Below are positions 46,876-56,157 of a stretch of DNA of 64,000 nucleotides, one piece after another. Position 1 is the stretch's first letter, and each line of letters starts with the position of its first letter. This stretch comes from UBA1847 sp942492205 (GTDB lineage Bacteria > Pseudomonadota > Gammaproteobacteria > Steroidobacterales > Woeseiaceae). The position numbers and the translations under genes are program-made. A model generated the notes under the pieces. The model saw nothing but the letters and a program-made list of their open reading frames with translations. It did no database searches and was not told where the DNA came from. Location of the stretch: NCBI GenBank assembly GCA_942492205.1, contig CALODT010000001.1, positions 1,116,001 through 1,180,000 on the forward strand, written 5' to 3'.

Positions 46876-49812
46876 ATGAATAAGCTGCCCACCAGCTTGC
46901 CCACCCTGTTTGTTATTGCGCTCCTCGTAAGCGCCTGCGGACAAAAAGCAGAGCAGCCAGCCGCGCCTGCAACGGCCGAGAGCGCCAAGATCTTCGACAT
47001 GCCCTACCTGATGCGCGATCTTGACAACGGTCTGCGGGTCATCGTTGTGGAAACGGACTACCCGGATATCGTCTCCATACAAATTCCGGTCCAGACCGGG
47101 TCCCGCAACGAGGTCGAGCCCGGCAAGACCGGCTTCGCACACTTCTTCGAGCACATGATGTTCCGCGGTACCGAGGCTTACCCACCGGAGGTGTACGGCG
47201 ACATCCTGAAGAAGGCGGGTGCCGATCAGAATGCCTATACGACGGATGACTATACCAACTACCACATTACCTTCACCAAGGACGACCTGGAGAAGGTTAT
47301 CGAGCTGGAGGCGGACCGCTTTCAGAACCTGAAGTACACGGAGGAACAGTTCCGTACAGAGGCACTTGCTGTGAAGGGCGAATACCTCAAGAACTTCTCG
47401 AACCCGGTGCAGAAACTGTTTGAACGCGTTAGCGACCTGATGTACACCAAGCACACCTACAAGCATACAACCATGGGCTTCATCGAAGACATCGAAGTAA
47501 TGCCCGACCAGATGGAGTACGCGAAGGTGTTCTTCGATCGCTGGTATCGACCGGAGAAGACAGTCGTCATCCTTGTCGGTGATGTCGACGCGGAAGCGAC
47601 CTTCGCGCTGGTCGAAAAGTACTGGGGTGACTGGGAGCGTGGCGACTACGATGCCGAGATCCCGGTGGAGCCACCGCTGCAGGGACCGAAGTACGAGCAC
47701 CTGGTCTGGGATGGCCCGACACAGCCCTGGCTGTCAATGACCTATCGTGGTCCTGCCTATGAGCCGACGGAAAAGGATATGCCGTCGCTGGATCTGATCT
47801 CGGCAATCTATTTTTCGCAATCGTCCGAGCTCTACCAGAAACTCGTCATTCAGGACCAGGCCGTAGATCAGCTGTTCGCCTACTTCCCTGACCAGAAAGA
47901 CGCCGGCATGCTGCTGATTGCTGCCCGCCTGACCGATGTAAAGAATGCGGCCAGCGTGCGCGACGCAATCAACGCGACCCTCGTCAAGGCGCGTACGGAG
48001 CTGGTCTCCGAGCGCAAGGTCGAAGAAACGAAGTCGCGGCTGCGTTACGGATTCACATCGCAACTGGACAATTCGTCAGGCATCGCCGAAATGCTGGCCA
48101 GCATCGTGCACTTCTGGCGTACACCGGAGACCATCAATGAGGTCTACCGGACCTACGACTCACTGACGGCCAGCGATTTGCGAGATGCCGCCAACCGGTA
48201 TTTTGTAGATAGCCAGCGGGTGACGGTCACGTTGGCGAACGAAGCGCGCATGGCCGGTATCGATGGCATGACATCGGTCGACGCGCTGGTTGCCGCCACC
48301 GGCCTGGCGCCGGCGGCGGCAGAGTCGGCCGTGGACAAGCCGCAGGTGGACCTCGAAGTCCCCGCTGTAGACGATCCTGCACCGCTATCCTTCGTTACGA
48401 ATCAATCCGCAACGTCACCGCTTGTCGATGTCGCGTTTATCGTGCACACGGGCGCCGGATTCGATCCCGAGGGCAAGAAGGGTCTCGCAGCCATGACGGC
48501 TGCGATGGTTTCCGACGGCGGCAGCGAAGCGATGAGCATCGAGGAGATCAACAACGCAATGTACCCGCTTGCGGCAGGCTTTTCGGCCCAGGTGGATAAG
48601 GAAATGACACGCCTCTCCGGGCAGGTGCACAAGGACAATCTTGACCGCTGGTATTCGCTGGTCAGGGGTCAGCTGCTGTTTCCCGCCTGGTCTGAGAGCG
48701 ACTTCGATCGCATCAGGACGCGGCTGATAAACGGCATTCGCACGGACCTTGTCGGCAATAATGACGAAGAGCTGGGCAAGGAATACCTCTACACCGCCGT
48801 GTACGGCGAAGACCATCCTTATGGCTCCCTGAACCTGGGTAAGGTCAGCGACCTCCAGTCAATTACGCTTGAGGATGTGAAGGCCTTCTACGCGGAGAAC
48901 TACACGGTCGCCAACATCACCGTCGGGCTCGCCGGTGGCTATCCGGACTCGTTTGCCGCGGCCATCAGCGAGGACCTGCAGAAGCTCGGAGCCGGTGAGC
49001 GCCTGGCATTGGAGCTTCCGGCTGTCCCCAGGCCAGACGGGCGCGAGGCCGTATTGATAGAAAAAGAGACGCCGGCGGTCGCGGTGTCCTTCGGCTTCCC
49101 GATCGAACTCACACGCGGCGATGCCGACTGGGTTGCCCTGTGGCTGGTGCGCTCCTACTTCGGCGAACACCGCAGTTCCAACAGCCATCTCTACAAGCGC
49201 ATCCGGGAAACACGCGGCATGAACTACGGCGATTACGCGTACATCGAATATTTCCCGCGCGGCATGTTTCAGTTTCATCCCGATACCAATCTCGGACGCC
49301 AGCAGCAAATATTCCAGGTGTGGCTGCGGCCACTGCGCGACAATAACGATGCGCATTTCGCAACCCGCACCGCGATGTTCGAACTCGAGAAGTTGATCGA
49401 CGAGGGGATGAGCGAGTCGGATTTCGAAACGACCCGGGCGTTTCTTTCCAAGTTCGTCAGTCTGCTGATGGATGGCCAGTCCCGGCAGCTGGGTTACGCA
49501 CTGGACGGCCAGTACTACGAAACCGGAAATTTTGCTGCCTACGTCCGTGATGGTCTGGAGCAACTGACGCTGGCCGACGTGAACCGTGTGATTCGTGAAA
49601 ACCTGAGCGTCGACGACATCCAGTATGTATTTGTAACGGCGGATGCCGAGGACCTGCGTCAGCGTCTGGTCTCGGATCAAACCTCGACAATCAGCTACGA
49701 TGCCGAAAAACCTGAGGCGCTCTTGATGGAAGACGCGGTAATTTCGGAAATCAGCCTCGGCTTTGATGACGATGCTGTAACGATCGTTCGCGGCGAAGAT
49801 GTCTTTAACTAA
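46876..49812 (+). CDS. M16 family zinc peptidase, lipoprotein
   Basis: The ATG at 46876 has GGAG at good spacing and gives MNKLPTSLPTLFVIALLVSA followed by Cys, a lipobox. The 978-residue protein has the inverted zinc motif HFFEH at residues 89-93, with a downstream Glu in VKGEYLKN as the probable third ligand. It has the two tandem M16 halves expected of a clamshell peptidase, the C-terminal half lacking the HxxEH motif. It is likely a periplasmic, membrane-anchored peptide-degrading enzyme. The stop overlaps the next ATG by one base. Confidence 0.92.
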   Translation: MNKLPTSLPTLFVIALLVSACGQKAEQPAAPATAESAKIFDMPYLMRDLDNGLRVIVVETDYPDIVSIQIPVQTGSRNEVEPGKTGFAHFFEHMMFRGTEAYPPEVYGDILKKAGADQNAYTTDDYTNYHITFTKDDLEKVIELEADRFQNLKYTEEQFRTEALAVKGEYLKNFSNPVQKLFERVSDLMYTKHTYKHTTMGFIEDIEVMPDQMEYAKVFFDRWYRPEKTVVILVGDVDAEATFALVEKYWGDWERGDYDAEIPVEPPLQGPKYEHLVWDGPTQPWLSMTYRGPAYEPTEKDMPSLDLISAIYFSQSSELYQKLVIQDQAVDQLFAYFPDQKDAGMLLIAARLTDVKNAASVRDAINATLVKARTELVSERKVEETKSRLRYGFTSQLDNSSGIAEMLASIVHFWRTPETINEVYRTYDSLTASDLRDAANRYFVDSQRVTVTLANEARMAGIDGMTSVDALVAATGLAPAAAESAVDKPQVDLEVPAVDDPAPLSFVTNQSATSPLVDVAFIVHTGAGFDPEGKKGLAAMTAAMVSDGGSEAMSIEEINNAMYPLAAGFSAQVDKEMTRLSGQVHKDNLDRWYSLVRGQLLFPAWSESDFDRIRTRLINGIRTDLVGNNDEELGKEYLYTAVYGEDHPYGSLNLGKVSDLQSITLEDVKAFYAENYTVANITVGLAGGYPDSFAAAISEDLQKLGAGERLALELPAVPRPDGREAVLIEKETPAVAVSFGFPIELTRGDADWVALWLVRSYFGEHRSSNSHLYKRIRETRGMNYGDYAYIEYFPRGMFQFHPDTNLGRQQQIFQVWLRPLRDNNDAHFATRTAMFELEKLIDEGMSESDFETTRAFLSKFVSLLMDGQSRQLGYALDGQYYETGNFAAYVRDGLEQLTLADVNRVIRENLSVDDIQYVFVTADAEDLRQRLVSDQTSTISYDAEKPEALLMEDAVISEISLGFDDDAVTIVRGEDVFN

Positions 49813-50663
49813 TGGCACTGGTCAGCTTCGAGCACAACCGTCGGCGCAGCTACGGTATTGCGTCGGGCGACGCGGTTCGTGAAGCGAGCGTAGCGTTGCG
49901 CCGCCGCTTCGCCGACCTGCGTGCCGTTATCGAGGCAGGCGCCGCTTCCGAACTGACTGAAGACGGCGCGGGGGTCGAGTTTCAAGCGGACGAAATACGA
50001 TTTCTGCCGGTCATACCGAATCCCGACAAGATCCTTTGTGTCGGCGTGAACTACCGGCCGCATATCGAGGAGATGGGCCGGGAGGTCCCCGATCACCCGG
50101 TCGTGTTCGTACGCTTCCCCGGCAGCCTCGTCGGGCACAGGGAATCGATTGTGCGCCCGCGTGTCTCCAGGCAGTTCGATTTCGAGGGCGAACTCGCCGT
50201 CGTGATCGGGCAGCGGGCGCGCCACGTGCCGCGCGATTCGGCGCTCGAGGTTATCGCCGGGTATTGCTGCTTCATGGATGGCTCAATAAGGGACTGGCAG
50301 CGCCACACACCGCAGTTCATACCCGGCAAGAACTTCCATCAAAGCGGTGCGATGGGTCCCTGCCTGGTGACTCGTGATGACATCGACGACCCTGCCGCGC
50401 TGGAACTCACCACGCGTGTCAACGGCAATGTGATGCAAACGGGTCGGGTCTCGGAGCTCGTCTTCGATATCCCGTTCCTCATCGAGTATTGCTCGACGTT
50501 CACCGAACTGCTGCCCGGCGACGTTATCGCGACGGGCACACCGGGCGGAGTCGGCGCGGCGAGGACGCCACCCGCGTGGCTCGAGGCGGGCGACCTGGTC
50601 GAAGTTGAGATCCCCGGTATCGGCTGTCTCAAGAGCCCGGTCGTGGATGAGGTTGGCGGATAG
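49812..50663 (+). CDS. Fumarylacetoacetate hydrolase family protein
   Basis: The 283-residue protein has the FAH fold signatures ILCVGVNYRPHIEEMG, FDFEGELAVVIGQRARHV and GDVIATGTPGGVGAARTPP. The two metal-binding Glu in FEGEL are present. Family members act on beta-diketones, acylpyruvates or oxaloacetate-like compounds; the substrate cannot be fixed. It starts within the M16 stop codon, an odd pairing for a catabolic enzyme. Confidence 0.9.
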   Translation: MALVSFEHNRRRSYGIASGDAVREASVALRRRFADLRAVIEAGAASELTEDGAGVEFQADEIRFLPVIPNPDKILCVGVNYRPHIEEMGREVPDHPVVFVRFPGSLVGHRESIVRPRVSRQFDFEGELAVVIGQRARHVPRDSALEVIAGYCCFMDGSIRDWQRHTPQFIPGKNFHQSGAMGPCLVTRDDIDDPAALELTTRVNGNVMQTGRVSELVFDIPFLIEYCSTFTELLPGDVIATGTPGGVGAARTPPAWLEAGDLVEVEIPGIGCLKSPVVDEVGG

Positions 50664-50699
50664 CGCGCTTAGGCCTTGATTTGACAGGCAAAGCGCGCT
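50662..50699 (+). terminator. Hairpin after the FAH-family gene
   Basis: AGCGCGCTT and AAGCGCGCT form a perfect nine-base inverted repeat that begins within the stop codon; an inner CCT/AGG can extend it. Only TT follows, so termination may be weak. Confidence 0.5.
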
Positions 50700-50784
50700 T
50701 TCCGTTACTGTTGCATCTGTACCACAAAAACAACATGACGGTAGCCCGCAGCGCGCGAAACCGCCTAAAGGATTGACAAATCGT

Positions 50785-50957
50785 GGTATTTCTGCGAATT
50801 TGGAGGCTCGCAAACGTAGTCTTTCCACAACAGTCTGGCTGCAGCGAGAAAAGACAAACACCTTCAGGTACGACTTGGCGGGGGATTCAGGGGGCCAAGA
50901 ACCGCGTGCTAACGTAGGTTTGGAAAAAGCGGTTTCGCAAGAAGCCGCTTTTTTTTG
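50785..50957 (+). ncRNA. Candidate small RNA or transcribed leader
   Basis: A TTGACA at 50773 and a strong intrinsic terminator at 50924-50956 bracket about 170 bases that do not look like coding sequence. I tried to match 6S, tmRNA, SRP and RNase P RNA and saw none of their hallmarks. Several GGA triplets occur, but fewer than in RsmY/Z-type RNAs. It could be a free sRNA or a terminated leader of the metal exporter. The -10 region is poor, so the exact 5' end is a guess. Confidence 0.35.
50924..50956 (+). terminator. Strong Rho-independent terminator
   Basis: AAAAAGCGGTTTC, a GCAA tetraloop, and GAAGCCGCTTTTT form a 13-pair stem (one G-T wobble) followed by more T residues. It is the best terminator in the window and lies in a gap, 250 bases beyond the previous gene. 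Confidence 0.85.
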
Positions 50958-51094
50958 CCTGTGATTCGTGTGCCTGTCGAACAATATCCACAAAGCCCCG
51001 GGCTGCGCTGGCAAAGTACTTGCCGCGCCGCTGCATTCTGCAACAATGCCGGGTAACTCGCGCCGAACAGTCGGCGTGACCGGGAGCAGTACAG

Positions 51095-51979
51095 ATGGCC
51101 CACGGGCACGCAAAAACAACCGACAGGAATAACTTGCGACGGGTCATGATCGCGCTGCTGCTGACCGGCACGTTCATGGTCGTCGAGGTCGTTGGCGGCA
51201 TTCTCTCGGGATCACTCGCGCTGCTGGCCGATGCCGGTCACATGCTGACCGACACGATGGCGCTGGCACTGGCGGCGATGGCTTTTTATGTCAGCAGACG
51301 GCCGCCGGATGACAAACTGACCTACGGCTACCAGCGTTTCCAGATTCTCGCCGCGTTCGCGAATGGCCTGAGCCTGTTGCTGATCGTGGGCTGGATCGTG
51401 GTAGAGGCGATACGACGATTCGTAAGTCCGCGCGACGTGCTCGGGGAAACGATGCTCCTGATCGCGGCGATCGGCCTGGTCGTCAACCTGATTTCCTTCA
51501 TCGTGCTGCATACCGGCGACAAAGAGAACCTGAACATCCGCGGTGCGGCGTTACACGTGGCGGGTGATCTGCTTGGCTCAGTCGCGGCAATTGTTGCGGC
51601 AGTTGTCATCATTTACACCGGCTGGACGCCGATCGACCCGATCCTTTCACTGGCGGTAGCGGGCCTCATCCTGAAGAGTGCCTGGGCGCTGGTAAAACGC
51701 AGTGGACACGTGCTGCTGGAAGGGGCGCCCGACTGGCTGAATGTCGAGGTGATGCAGGAGCACATTGTCGAGGCCGTACCGTCCGTGTCGGGCATCCACC
51801 ATGTGCATGTCTGGGGTCTGACGCCGCAGCAGTTGATGTTGACCATGCATGTGTCACTCGGCGAGCCCGTCAGCAGTCAGTCAGACGTCATCCGGTGCGT
51901 TAAAGCAGTGCTGAAAAAGGAGTATGGCATCGGCCACTCGACCATAGAGGTCGAGGTTGACGGCTGTGCGGACCATTAG
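51095..51979 (+). CDS. CDF family divalent metal exporter (ZitB/CzcD-like)
   Basis: The 294-residue protein has six TM segments, a His-containing N-terminus (MAHGHAKT), and the two metal-site motifs of cation diffusion facilitators: LLADAGHMLTDTMAL (HxxxD in TM2) and ALHVAGDLLGSVAAI (HxxxD in TM5). The His-Asp composition favours zinc. The C-terminal cytoplasmic domain contains SGIHHVHVWGLTPQQLMLTM. It exports zinc or a similar metal in exchange for protons. Confidence 0.92.
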   Translation: MAHGHAKTTDRNNLRRVMIALLLTGTFMVVEVVGGILSGSLALLADAGHMLTDTMALALAAMAFYVSRRPPDDKLTYGYQRFQILAAFANGLSLLLIVGWIVVEAIRRFVSPRDVLGETMLLIAAIGLVVNLISFIVLHTGDKENLNIRGAALHVAGDLLGSVAAIVAAVVIIYTGWTPIDPILSLAVAGLILKSAWALVKRSGHVLLEGAPDWLNVEVMQEHIVEAVPSVSGIHHVHVWGLTPQQLMLTMHVSLGEPVSSQSDVIRCVKAVLKKEYGIGHSTIEVEVDGCADH

Positions 51980-51999
51980 CCGGGAGTAATACCGGTGAC

Positions 52000-52533
52000 T
52001 CAGTCGTTGGGCGCGACGATGCCGATGTAGGGCAGGGTGCGGTGCTGCTCGGCATAATCGAGTCCGTAGCCGACAACCCACTTGTCGGGAATATCGAAAC
52101 CAAGATAGTCCACGTCAACTTCGACCTCGGCGCGTTCGGCCTTGCGCACCAGCGCGCAGGTCTTTACGGACGCCGGGCCATGCGAGTGCAGCATGCCGAT
52201 CAGGTACTTGAGCGTATGACCCGTGTCGACAATATCTTCAACGATCAGCACGTGCTTGCCGACGATGCTGCCGCGCACATCCATGACCAGTCGCACAGCG
52301 CCGTTCGAGCGGCTGCCACTGCCATAACTGGATACTGCGATAAACTCGATGACCCTCGGAATCGTTAGCTCACGAGCGAGGTCGGCCAGGAAAATAAACG
52401 AGCCCTTCAGGACCCCGACCAGGACGACTTCTCCCGACTCTTCGTAGTCCGCGGAAATCTGCTCGCCGAGTTGCCGTACGCGTGCCCGGATCTCGGACTC
52501 GCTGATCAGTACTTCAGGTTCGTTCTGCGACAC
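52000..52533 (-). CDS. hpt: Hypoxanthine phosphoribosyltransferase
   Basis: The 177-residue protein has the PRPP-binding motif VLIVEDIVDTGHTLKYL, the catalytic loop region SSYGSGSRSNGAV and the purine-binding segment DKWVVGYGLDYAEQHRTLPY. It salvages hypoxanthine (and possibly guanine) to the nucleotide. It is divergent from the deoxynucleoside kinase gene, with about 100 bases between the starts, so purine salvage genes share this control region. Confidence 0.94.
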   Translation of the reverse strand: MSQNEPEVLISESEIRARVRQLGEQISADYEESGEVVLVGVLKGSFIFLADLARELTIPRVIEFIAVSSYGSGSRSNGAVRLVMDVRGSIVGKHVLIVEDIVDTGHTLKYLIGMLHSHGPASVKTCALVRKAERAEVEVDVDYLGFDIPDKWVVGYGLDYAEQHRTLPYIGIVAPND

Positions 52534-52634
52534 GTCGTTCCCATCTCTGCGACAGCAGGCGCGAGCATAGGTGATCTTCTGTATGGATGCCAGACGCGAA
52601 TGCGGTAAGGTTAGCGGCGTATGGTGAGTGGCCT

Positions 52635-53273
52635 ATGAAACGATCAATCGCGATTGCCGGCAACATGGGCACGGGCAAGTCTACGCTCGTGGAGTTTCTG
52701 CATCGGAACTACAGCGTGGAGCCGTTCTACGAGCCCAACGACGAGAATCCGTATCTCGCGGATTTTTACAAGGATATGAAACGCTGGGCGTTTCAGTCAC
52801 AGCTCTATTTTCTGAGTAACAAGTTTCGTTTGCACCAGGAGCTGGACAGGCAGGCGGGCGTGGTTGCCCTGGACCGCACGATTTTCGAGGACGCAGAGAT
52901 CTTCGCAACGGCGCTGCACCAGATGCGCAAGATATCGAAACGCGACTGGGAAACCTACCGCGGCTTTTACGATGCGATTCTCGACGCGATTCGTCCACCG
53001 GACCTCATGATCTACCTGCGCTGCTCCATGCCGACGCTACGGCAACGAATTCGACTGCGCGGCCGGCGTATGGAAAAGGACGTGCCACTGTCGTATCTGA
53101 GGCGCCTTGAGCGCCTCTACGAAGGCTGGATCGAGAATTACACGATGAGCGAGGTGCTGGTGCTGGAGACGGATCGTCTCGACTATATCCACGACCTCGT
53201 CCACCGACTGGATGTCATGGAACGTATCGAATCGGTCCTGCCGGAGGAGATTGAACGGCCGCGTTGCGTTTAG
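52635..53273 (+). CDS. Deoxynucleoside kinase (dGK/dAK-like)
   Basis: I use the ATG at 52635, where the product begins MKRSIAIAGNMGTGKSTLVE with an immediate P-loop; an earlier start at 52587 would precede it with 16 unrelated residues. The 212-residue protein has the deoxynucleoside kinase DRTIFEDAEIFA motif (catalytic Glu-Asp-Arg region) and the lid arginines in LRQRIRLRGRRMEK. It phosphorylates deoxyadenosine/deoxyguanosine-type nucleosides, complementing hpt. Confidence 0.9.
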   Translation: MKRSIAIAGNMGTGKSTLVEFLHRNYSVEPFYEPNDENPYLADFYKDMKRWAFQSQLYFLSNKFRLHQELDRQAGVVALDRTIFEDAEIFATALHQMRKISKRDWETYRGFYDAILDAIRPPDLMIYLRCSMPTLRQRIRLRGRRMEKDVPLSYLRRLERLYEGWIENYTMSEVLVLETDRLDYIHDLVHRLDVMERIESVLPEEIERPRCV

Positions 53274-53288
53274 CACACGCTTGCGCCA

Positions 53289-54089
53289 CTAGTCGAGGCG
53301 GAACCCGGCCTGCGCCAGCCGGCGTGCGCTGCGTTCGAACTCCTCGCGGTCCTGGTAGGTCAGCACGACTTCGAATTCACCGGTGCCGCGCCGAAACCAG
53401 TCGAGCCTGAGCCCGGACGATTGCTGCTCGAGCCTCTCGATGAATGCCTCGGCCCGATACGGCTCTGCGAATGTCAGCAGGGTCGACTGGCCGATCGACG
53501 AATACAGTGTGTCCGGGATGGGCCTGGCGACGGATCCGTTACCCAGCACGTAGTTCAGGTGCCGGTAGATGTAACCGGAATACCAGACTGCGCCCGGTGG
53601 GACGCCGAAGCCGTCCCTGTCGATACGACCTGGGCCGTAGTTGTACGCCGCAAGTGCGAGGTGAACGTTGCCGTCATAGCGTTGCAGCAGTTCTTTCAGG
53701 TAGCGCGCGCCCGCGTCGATATTCGTGCAGGGTTCATAAAGTTCACTGAGCCGGTGGATGCCGAGATGGCGCGCGGTGTCAGGCCAGAGTATCTGCATGA
53801 CGCCATGCGCGTTGGCGTGCGATCTCGCCGTAGCGTTGAAGTCGCTCTCGCCGCGAGCAACGGCGAGTAGCAGGGATTCCGGGAGGTCGTACGCCAGTGC
53901 CGCAGCGCGAAAGCAGGTCGCGTGTGGAAACGTATAGGCGGGACCGAGCGTGGCCTGGTTCGAGCTGTACTCCTGCCACGCCGCGTCGAGGTCGGGTCGG
54001 GTCGCATAGCCGCTGGCCGGCAGGACGCCCAGCACAACCGTAGTGATCATTAGCGCGGCTGCGCGCAGCGAACGGGGCAGGCTAACCAC
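53289..54089 (-). CDS. Lytic transglycosylase (SLT domain)
   Basis: The 266-residue protein has a signal peptide (about residues 1-29) and an SLT-type lysozyme-like domain. The catalytic Glu is Glu81 in LLAVARGESDFNATARS, followed by AHGVMQILWPDTARHLG and ALAAYNYGPGRIDRDG. It cleaves murein glycan strands with 1,6-anhydro product. The C-terminal 60 residues form an extra domain (FIERLEQQSSGLRLDWFRRG) of unknown role. The start overlaps the SPOR-like gene by eight bases, making it the last gene of the envelope operon. Confidence 0.92.
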   Translation of the reverse strand: MVSLPRSLRAAALMITTVVLGVLPASGYATRPDLDAAWQEYSSNQATLGPAYTFPHATCFRAAALAYDLPESLLLAVARGESDFNATARSHANAHGVMQILWPDTARHLGIHRLSELYEPCTNIDAGARYLKELLQRYDGNVHLALAAYNYGPGRIDRDGFGVPPGAVWYSGYIYRHLNYVLGNGSVARPIPDTLYSSIGQSTLLTFAEPYRAEAFIERLEQQSSGLRLDWFRRGTGEFEVVLTYQDREEFERSARRLAQAGFRLD

Positions 54090-54624
54090 CGCTCATGTCC
54101 AGGCCTGTTGCCGTGGAGATACGGGCGAGTTTCTCCTCGATATCGTCTTCATCCGAGTAAGCGAATGCCACCTCGTAGACGCCCGGCTTCAGCCTGACGA
54201 CGCGGTAGTCCAGGCCAGTTGTGCGCTGTAACTCCGTGACGAAACCGTCGGCAGCAAGCTCGCTGCGAAACGGGCTCCAGAATGCATACCAGCCAACCTC
54301 GGCGACTGGCGGCGGCTCTTCCGCCGAATCTTCCGCCTGCCGTAAGGCGGCCTGCACGGGTACCTCCGGAACGACAGGCGCGTCAGTCGGCGCAGGCTCG
54401 GCAACCGCATCCGTAAGCTCAGCCTCGGCAAGCATCGCCAATTCCTCGGAAGTTACCGGCGCTTCTGCTCGTTCGGGGGAGGGAGGTGGTTCGACCGCGC
54501 CGTCGCCCTCAAGCTCAGGCGTCTGAGCCGGGGAAGGTGGGGAGAGCTGCGGCACGCCGATCGTAACGATCAGTACAGCCAGTGCGATCGCCGAACCCGT
54601 CAAGATGCCCAGTAAGCGAATCAA
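54082..54624 (-). CDS. Membrane-anchored SPOR-like protein
   Basis: The 180-residue protein has one N-terminal TM (about residues 5-26), a Pro/Glu/Ala-rich periplasmic linker to about residue 105, and a C-terminal domain of SPOR-like size: GWYAFWSPFRSELAADGFVT and VVRLKPGVYEVAFAYSDEDD. SPOR domains bind denuded glycan strands at division sites or where amidases are active. Pairing with a lytic transglycosylase fits. The SPOR call rests on pattern, not on a search. Confidence 0.72.
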   Translation of the reverse strand: MIRLLGILTGSAIALAVLIVTIGVPQLSPPSPAQTPELEGDGAVEPPPSPERAEAPVTSEELAMLAEAELTDAVAEPAPTDAPVVPEVPVQAALRQAEDSAEEPPPVAEVGWYAFWSPFRSELAADGFVTELQRTTGLDYRVVRLKPGVYEVAFAYSDEDDIEEKLARISTATGLDMSGG

Positions 54625-54633
54625 CGGCTTGCT

Positions 54634-56157
54634 CTACAGCACATCGTTGACGCGCACGGCGCGCCAGTCGACGTTGTCTGCGGCACGCGCTGTGATCATC
54701 GCGAAATCCGACAGCCATTCGCGAAGCTCACCGTCCTTGAAGCCGGGCCGGATCGACGTGGAACAACGTAGCGGAAGCTCGTCGATATGATTGGCCAGCC
54801 GGCGTGCCAGCCTGGCATCGCTGGTCACCACCGCGTAATAGGTGTCGAGTCCGGGCTCCAGCAGCCAGTCGTCAACCTCGCTCCAGTCCTGGCTGGCAGT
54901 GCTCGTCTTCGTGATCGGGAAGCGTATCGACTCACCCTTGCGGGCAACGCGTACGGTGGTCCTGTCACGGCATTCGGGGCCTGCCAGTCGTACCAGGCCA
55001 TGACTACTCTGGTGCTGCAGGAAAAACACGATCGAGTCGGCGCGAGCCTCCGTCTTGAGCAACGAGCATGGCCTGATCCCGCTCATGTAGCTTGCTTCAC
55101 GAATCGCGACGCTGCCGTCCCGGCATTCGGAGAACGAGGCAGGCGGCGCCAGGCGCAGCGGGCTGATTAGCGGGTTGCTACCCGCATTCGGAATCGATAC
55201 CAGTGCGGGAACCACAGCTGCCGCAGAGTCGCTGCCTGCAAGCAATGGTGGCGGTCGCTCGCTCGTCGGTGTCGCTTCGGGAAGCACGACATAGGCGCTG
55301 GCGCTCAGCGCTGCAACATCGTCGCCCGTGCCTTGCGGGGTTACCGTCAGCCAGTACTGGAACAAGGCACCATCTATGCGGTGCGCTTTGCCGCTCAAGA
55401 CCGCATTCGCTTTGCTTTCGTCATTGCTCAGCGTCAATGCCCGGCGACCGGCCAGGTTGTTGCTGATAAGTTCCACGGTGCCCTGCAGTTCGCGCGAGTC
55501 GGGCTCGCTCAAGTCTGCCGCAACGATGTATTCGTCAGCGACCCGCTTCTGCATCGCGCAACTCAGCTGGTGCGCGAGGTGCGCTGCGAGCAGGTCCGTC
55601 TGTGCCACTGTAAACGGCACATCACGCGCGCCGAGGAAGGTCTCATCGATGCGCGACTGACGCATTGCCTGCCGCTGGGTGGTGCTGAGCTGGCCCTGCC
55701 AGCGCTTGCCGAAGCCGGTTACCCAGTTCCTGTCCTCAAGGTCGAGCGCGCGCACGTTGACGGTGTAGCTGCTGTCCAGGTTTTGTGAAAGCTCGACGCC
55801 GATGTAGTAGTGCACGTCGTCAAGCGTACAGTCCTGTGACTGAGCATCGATCGAACTGCTGCTGCGGCCCTGCTGCCATCCAACCGCAACGCCGCGTGTT
55901 GCGACGGCCGCCGCAAGGATTCGATCCCGAAAGGAAAGCGCAAGTGCGTTGCTGGCGGACGCCGGCGCATTGTCTCGCAGTACGACGAACATCACCGTTT
56001 CATCCTTGAACCTGGGATGAACGAGAAGCTGCTGGCGGACGTACGGTATCAGGTCGCGGTCCAGCCAGCGGTCCACGTCTTTCTCGCGTGATTGCGCGAC
56101 CGCGGGAATGGACTGTGCAACGAGTATCGTCAAGAGTAAGAGGATGCGTCGGATCAT
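54634..56157 (-). CDS. Large exported protein of unknown function
   Basis: I choose the ATG at 56157: it forms an ATGA overlap with the upstream stop and has GGGAGG in front; an in-frame ATG at 56169 is also possible. The roughly 507-residue protein has a signal peptide ending near AVA/QSR. No family is recognisable. The N-terminal half has FKDETVMFVVLRDNAPASAS and YYIGVELSQNLDSSYTVNVR. The C-terminal half has paired cysteines such as those in FSECRDGS, GIRPCSLL, AGPECRDR and LRCSTS, suggesting disulfides. The ExbD-like neighbour suggests a periplasmic part of the same apparatus. Confidence 0.75.
   Translation of the reverse strand: MIRRILLLLTILVAQSIPAVAQSREKDVDRWLDRDLIPYVRQQLLVHPRFKDETVMFVVLRDNAPASASNALALSFRDRILAAAVATRGVAVGWQQGRSSSSIDAQSQDCTLDDVHYYIGVELSQNLDSSYTVNVRALDLEDRNWVTGFGKRWQGQLSTTQRQAMRQSRIDETFLGARDVPFTVAQTDLLAAHLAHQLSCAMQKRVADEYIVAADLSEPDSRELQGTVELISNNLAGRRALTLSNDESKANAVLSGKAHRIDGALFQYWLTVTPQGTGDDVAALSASAYVVLPEATPTSERPPPLLAGSDSAAAVVPALVSIPNAGSNPLISPLRLAPPASFSECRDGSVAIREASYMSGIRPCSLLKTEARADSIVFFLQHQSSHGLVRLAGPECRDRTTVRVARKGESIRFPITKTSTASQDWSEVDDWLLEPGLDTYYAVVTSDARLARRLANHIDELPLRCSTSIRPGFKDGELREWLSDFAMITARAADNVDWRAVRVNDVL

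Larger units (their letters stand above)
50700..51094. other. Long intergenic region before the CDF exporter
   Basis: The stretch of almost 400 bases holds no convincing protein gene. It contains two TTGACA hexamers (50681-50686 just before it and 50773-50778), a strong terminator at 50924-50956 and a direct repeat AACGTAG (about 50813 and 50911). About 140 bases lie between the terminator and the exporter start, including AGCCCCGGGCT and other short GC-rich dyads. It is the longest gap in the window. Confidence 0.6.

Noticed and set aside
46705..47700. 331-codon minus-strand frame
   Set aside because: Shadow of the M16 peptidase gene, whose HFFEH motif lies in the same stretch.
50785..50957. 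6S RNA, tmRNA, SRP or RNase P RNA
   Set aside because: Ends are not complementary as in 6S; no tag frame, CCA end, SRP loop or RNase P core motifs were found.
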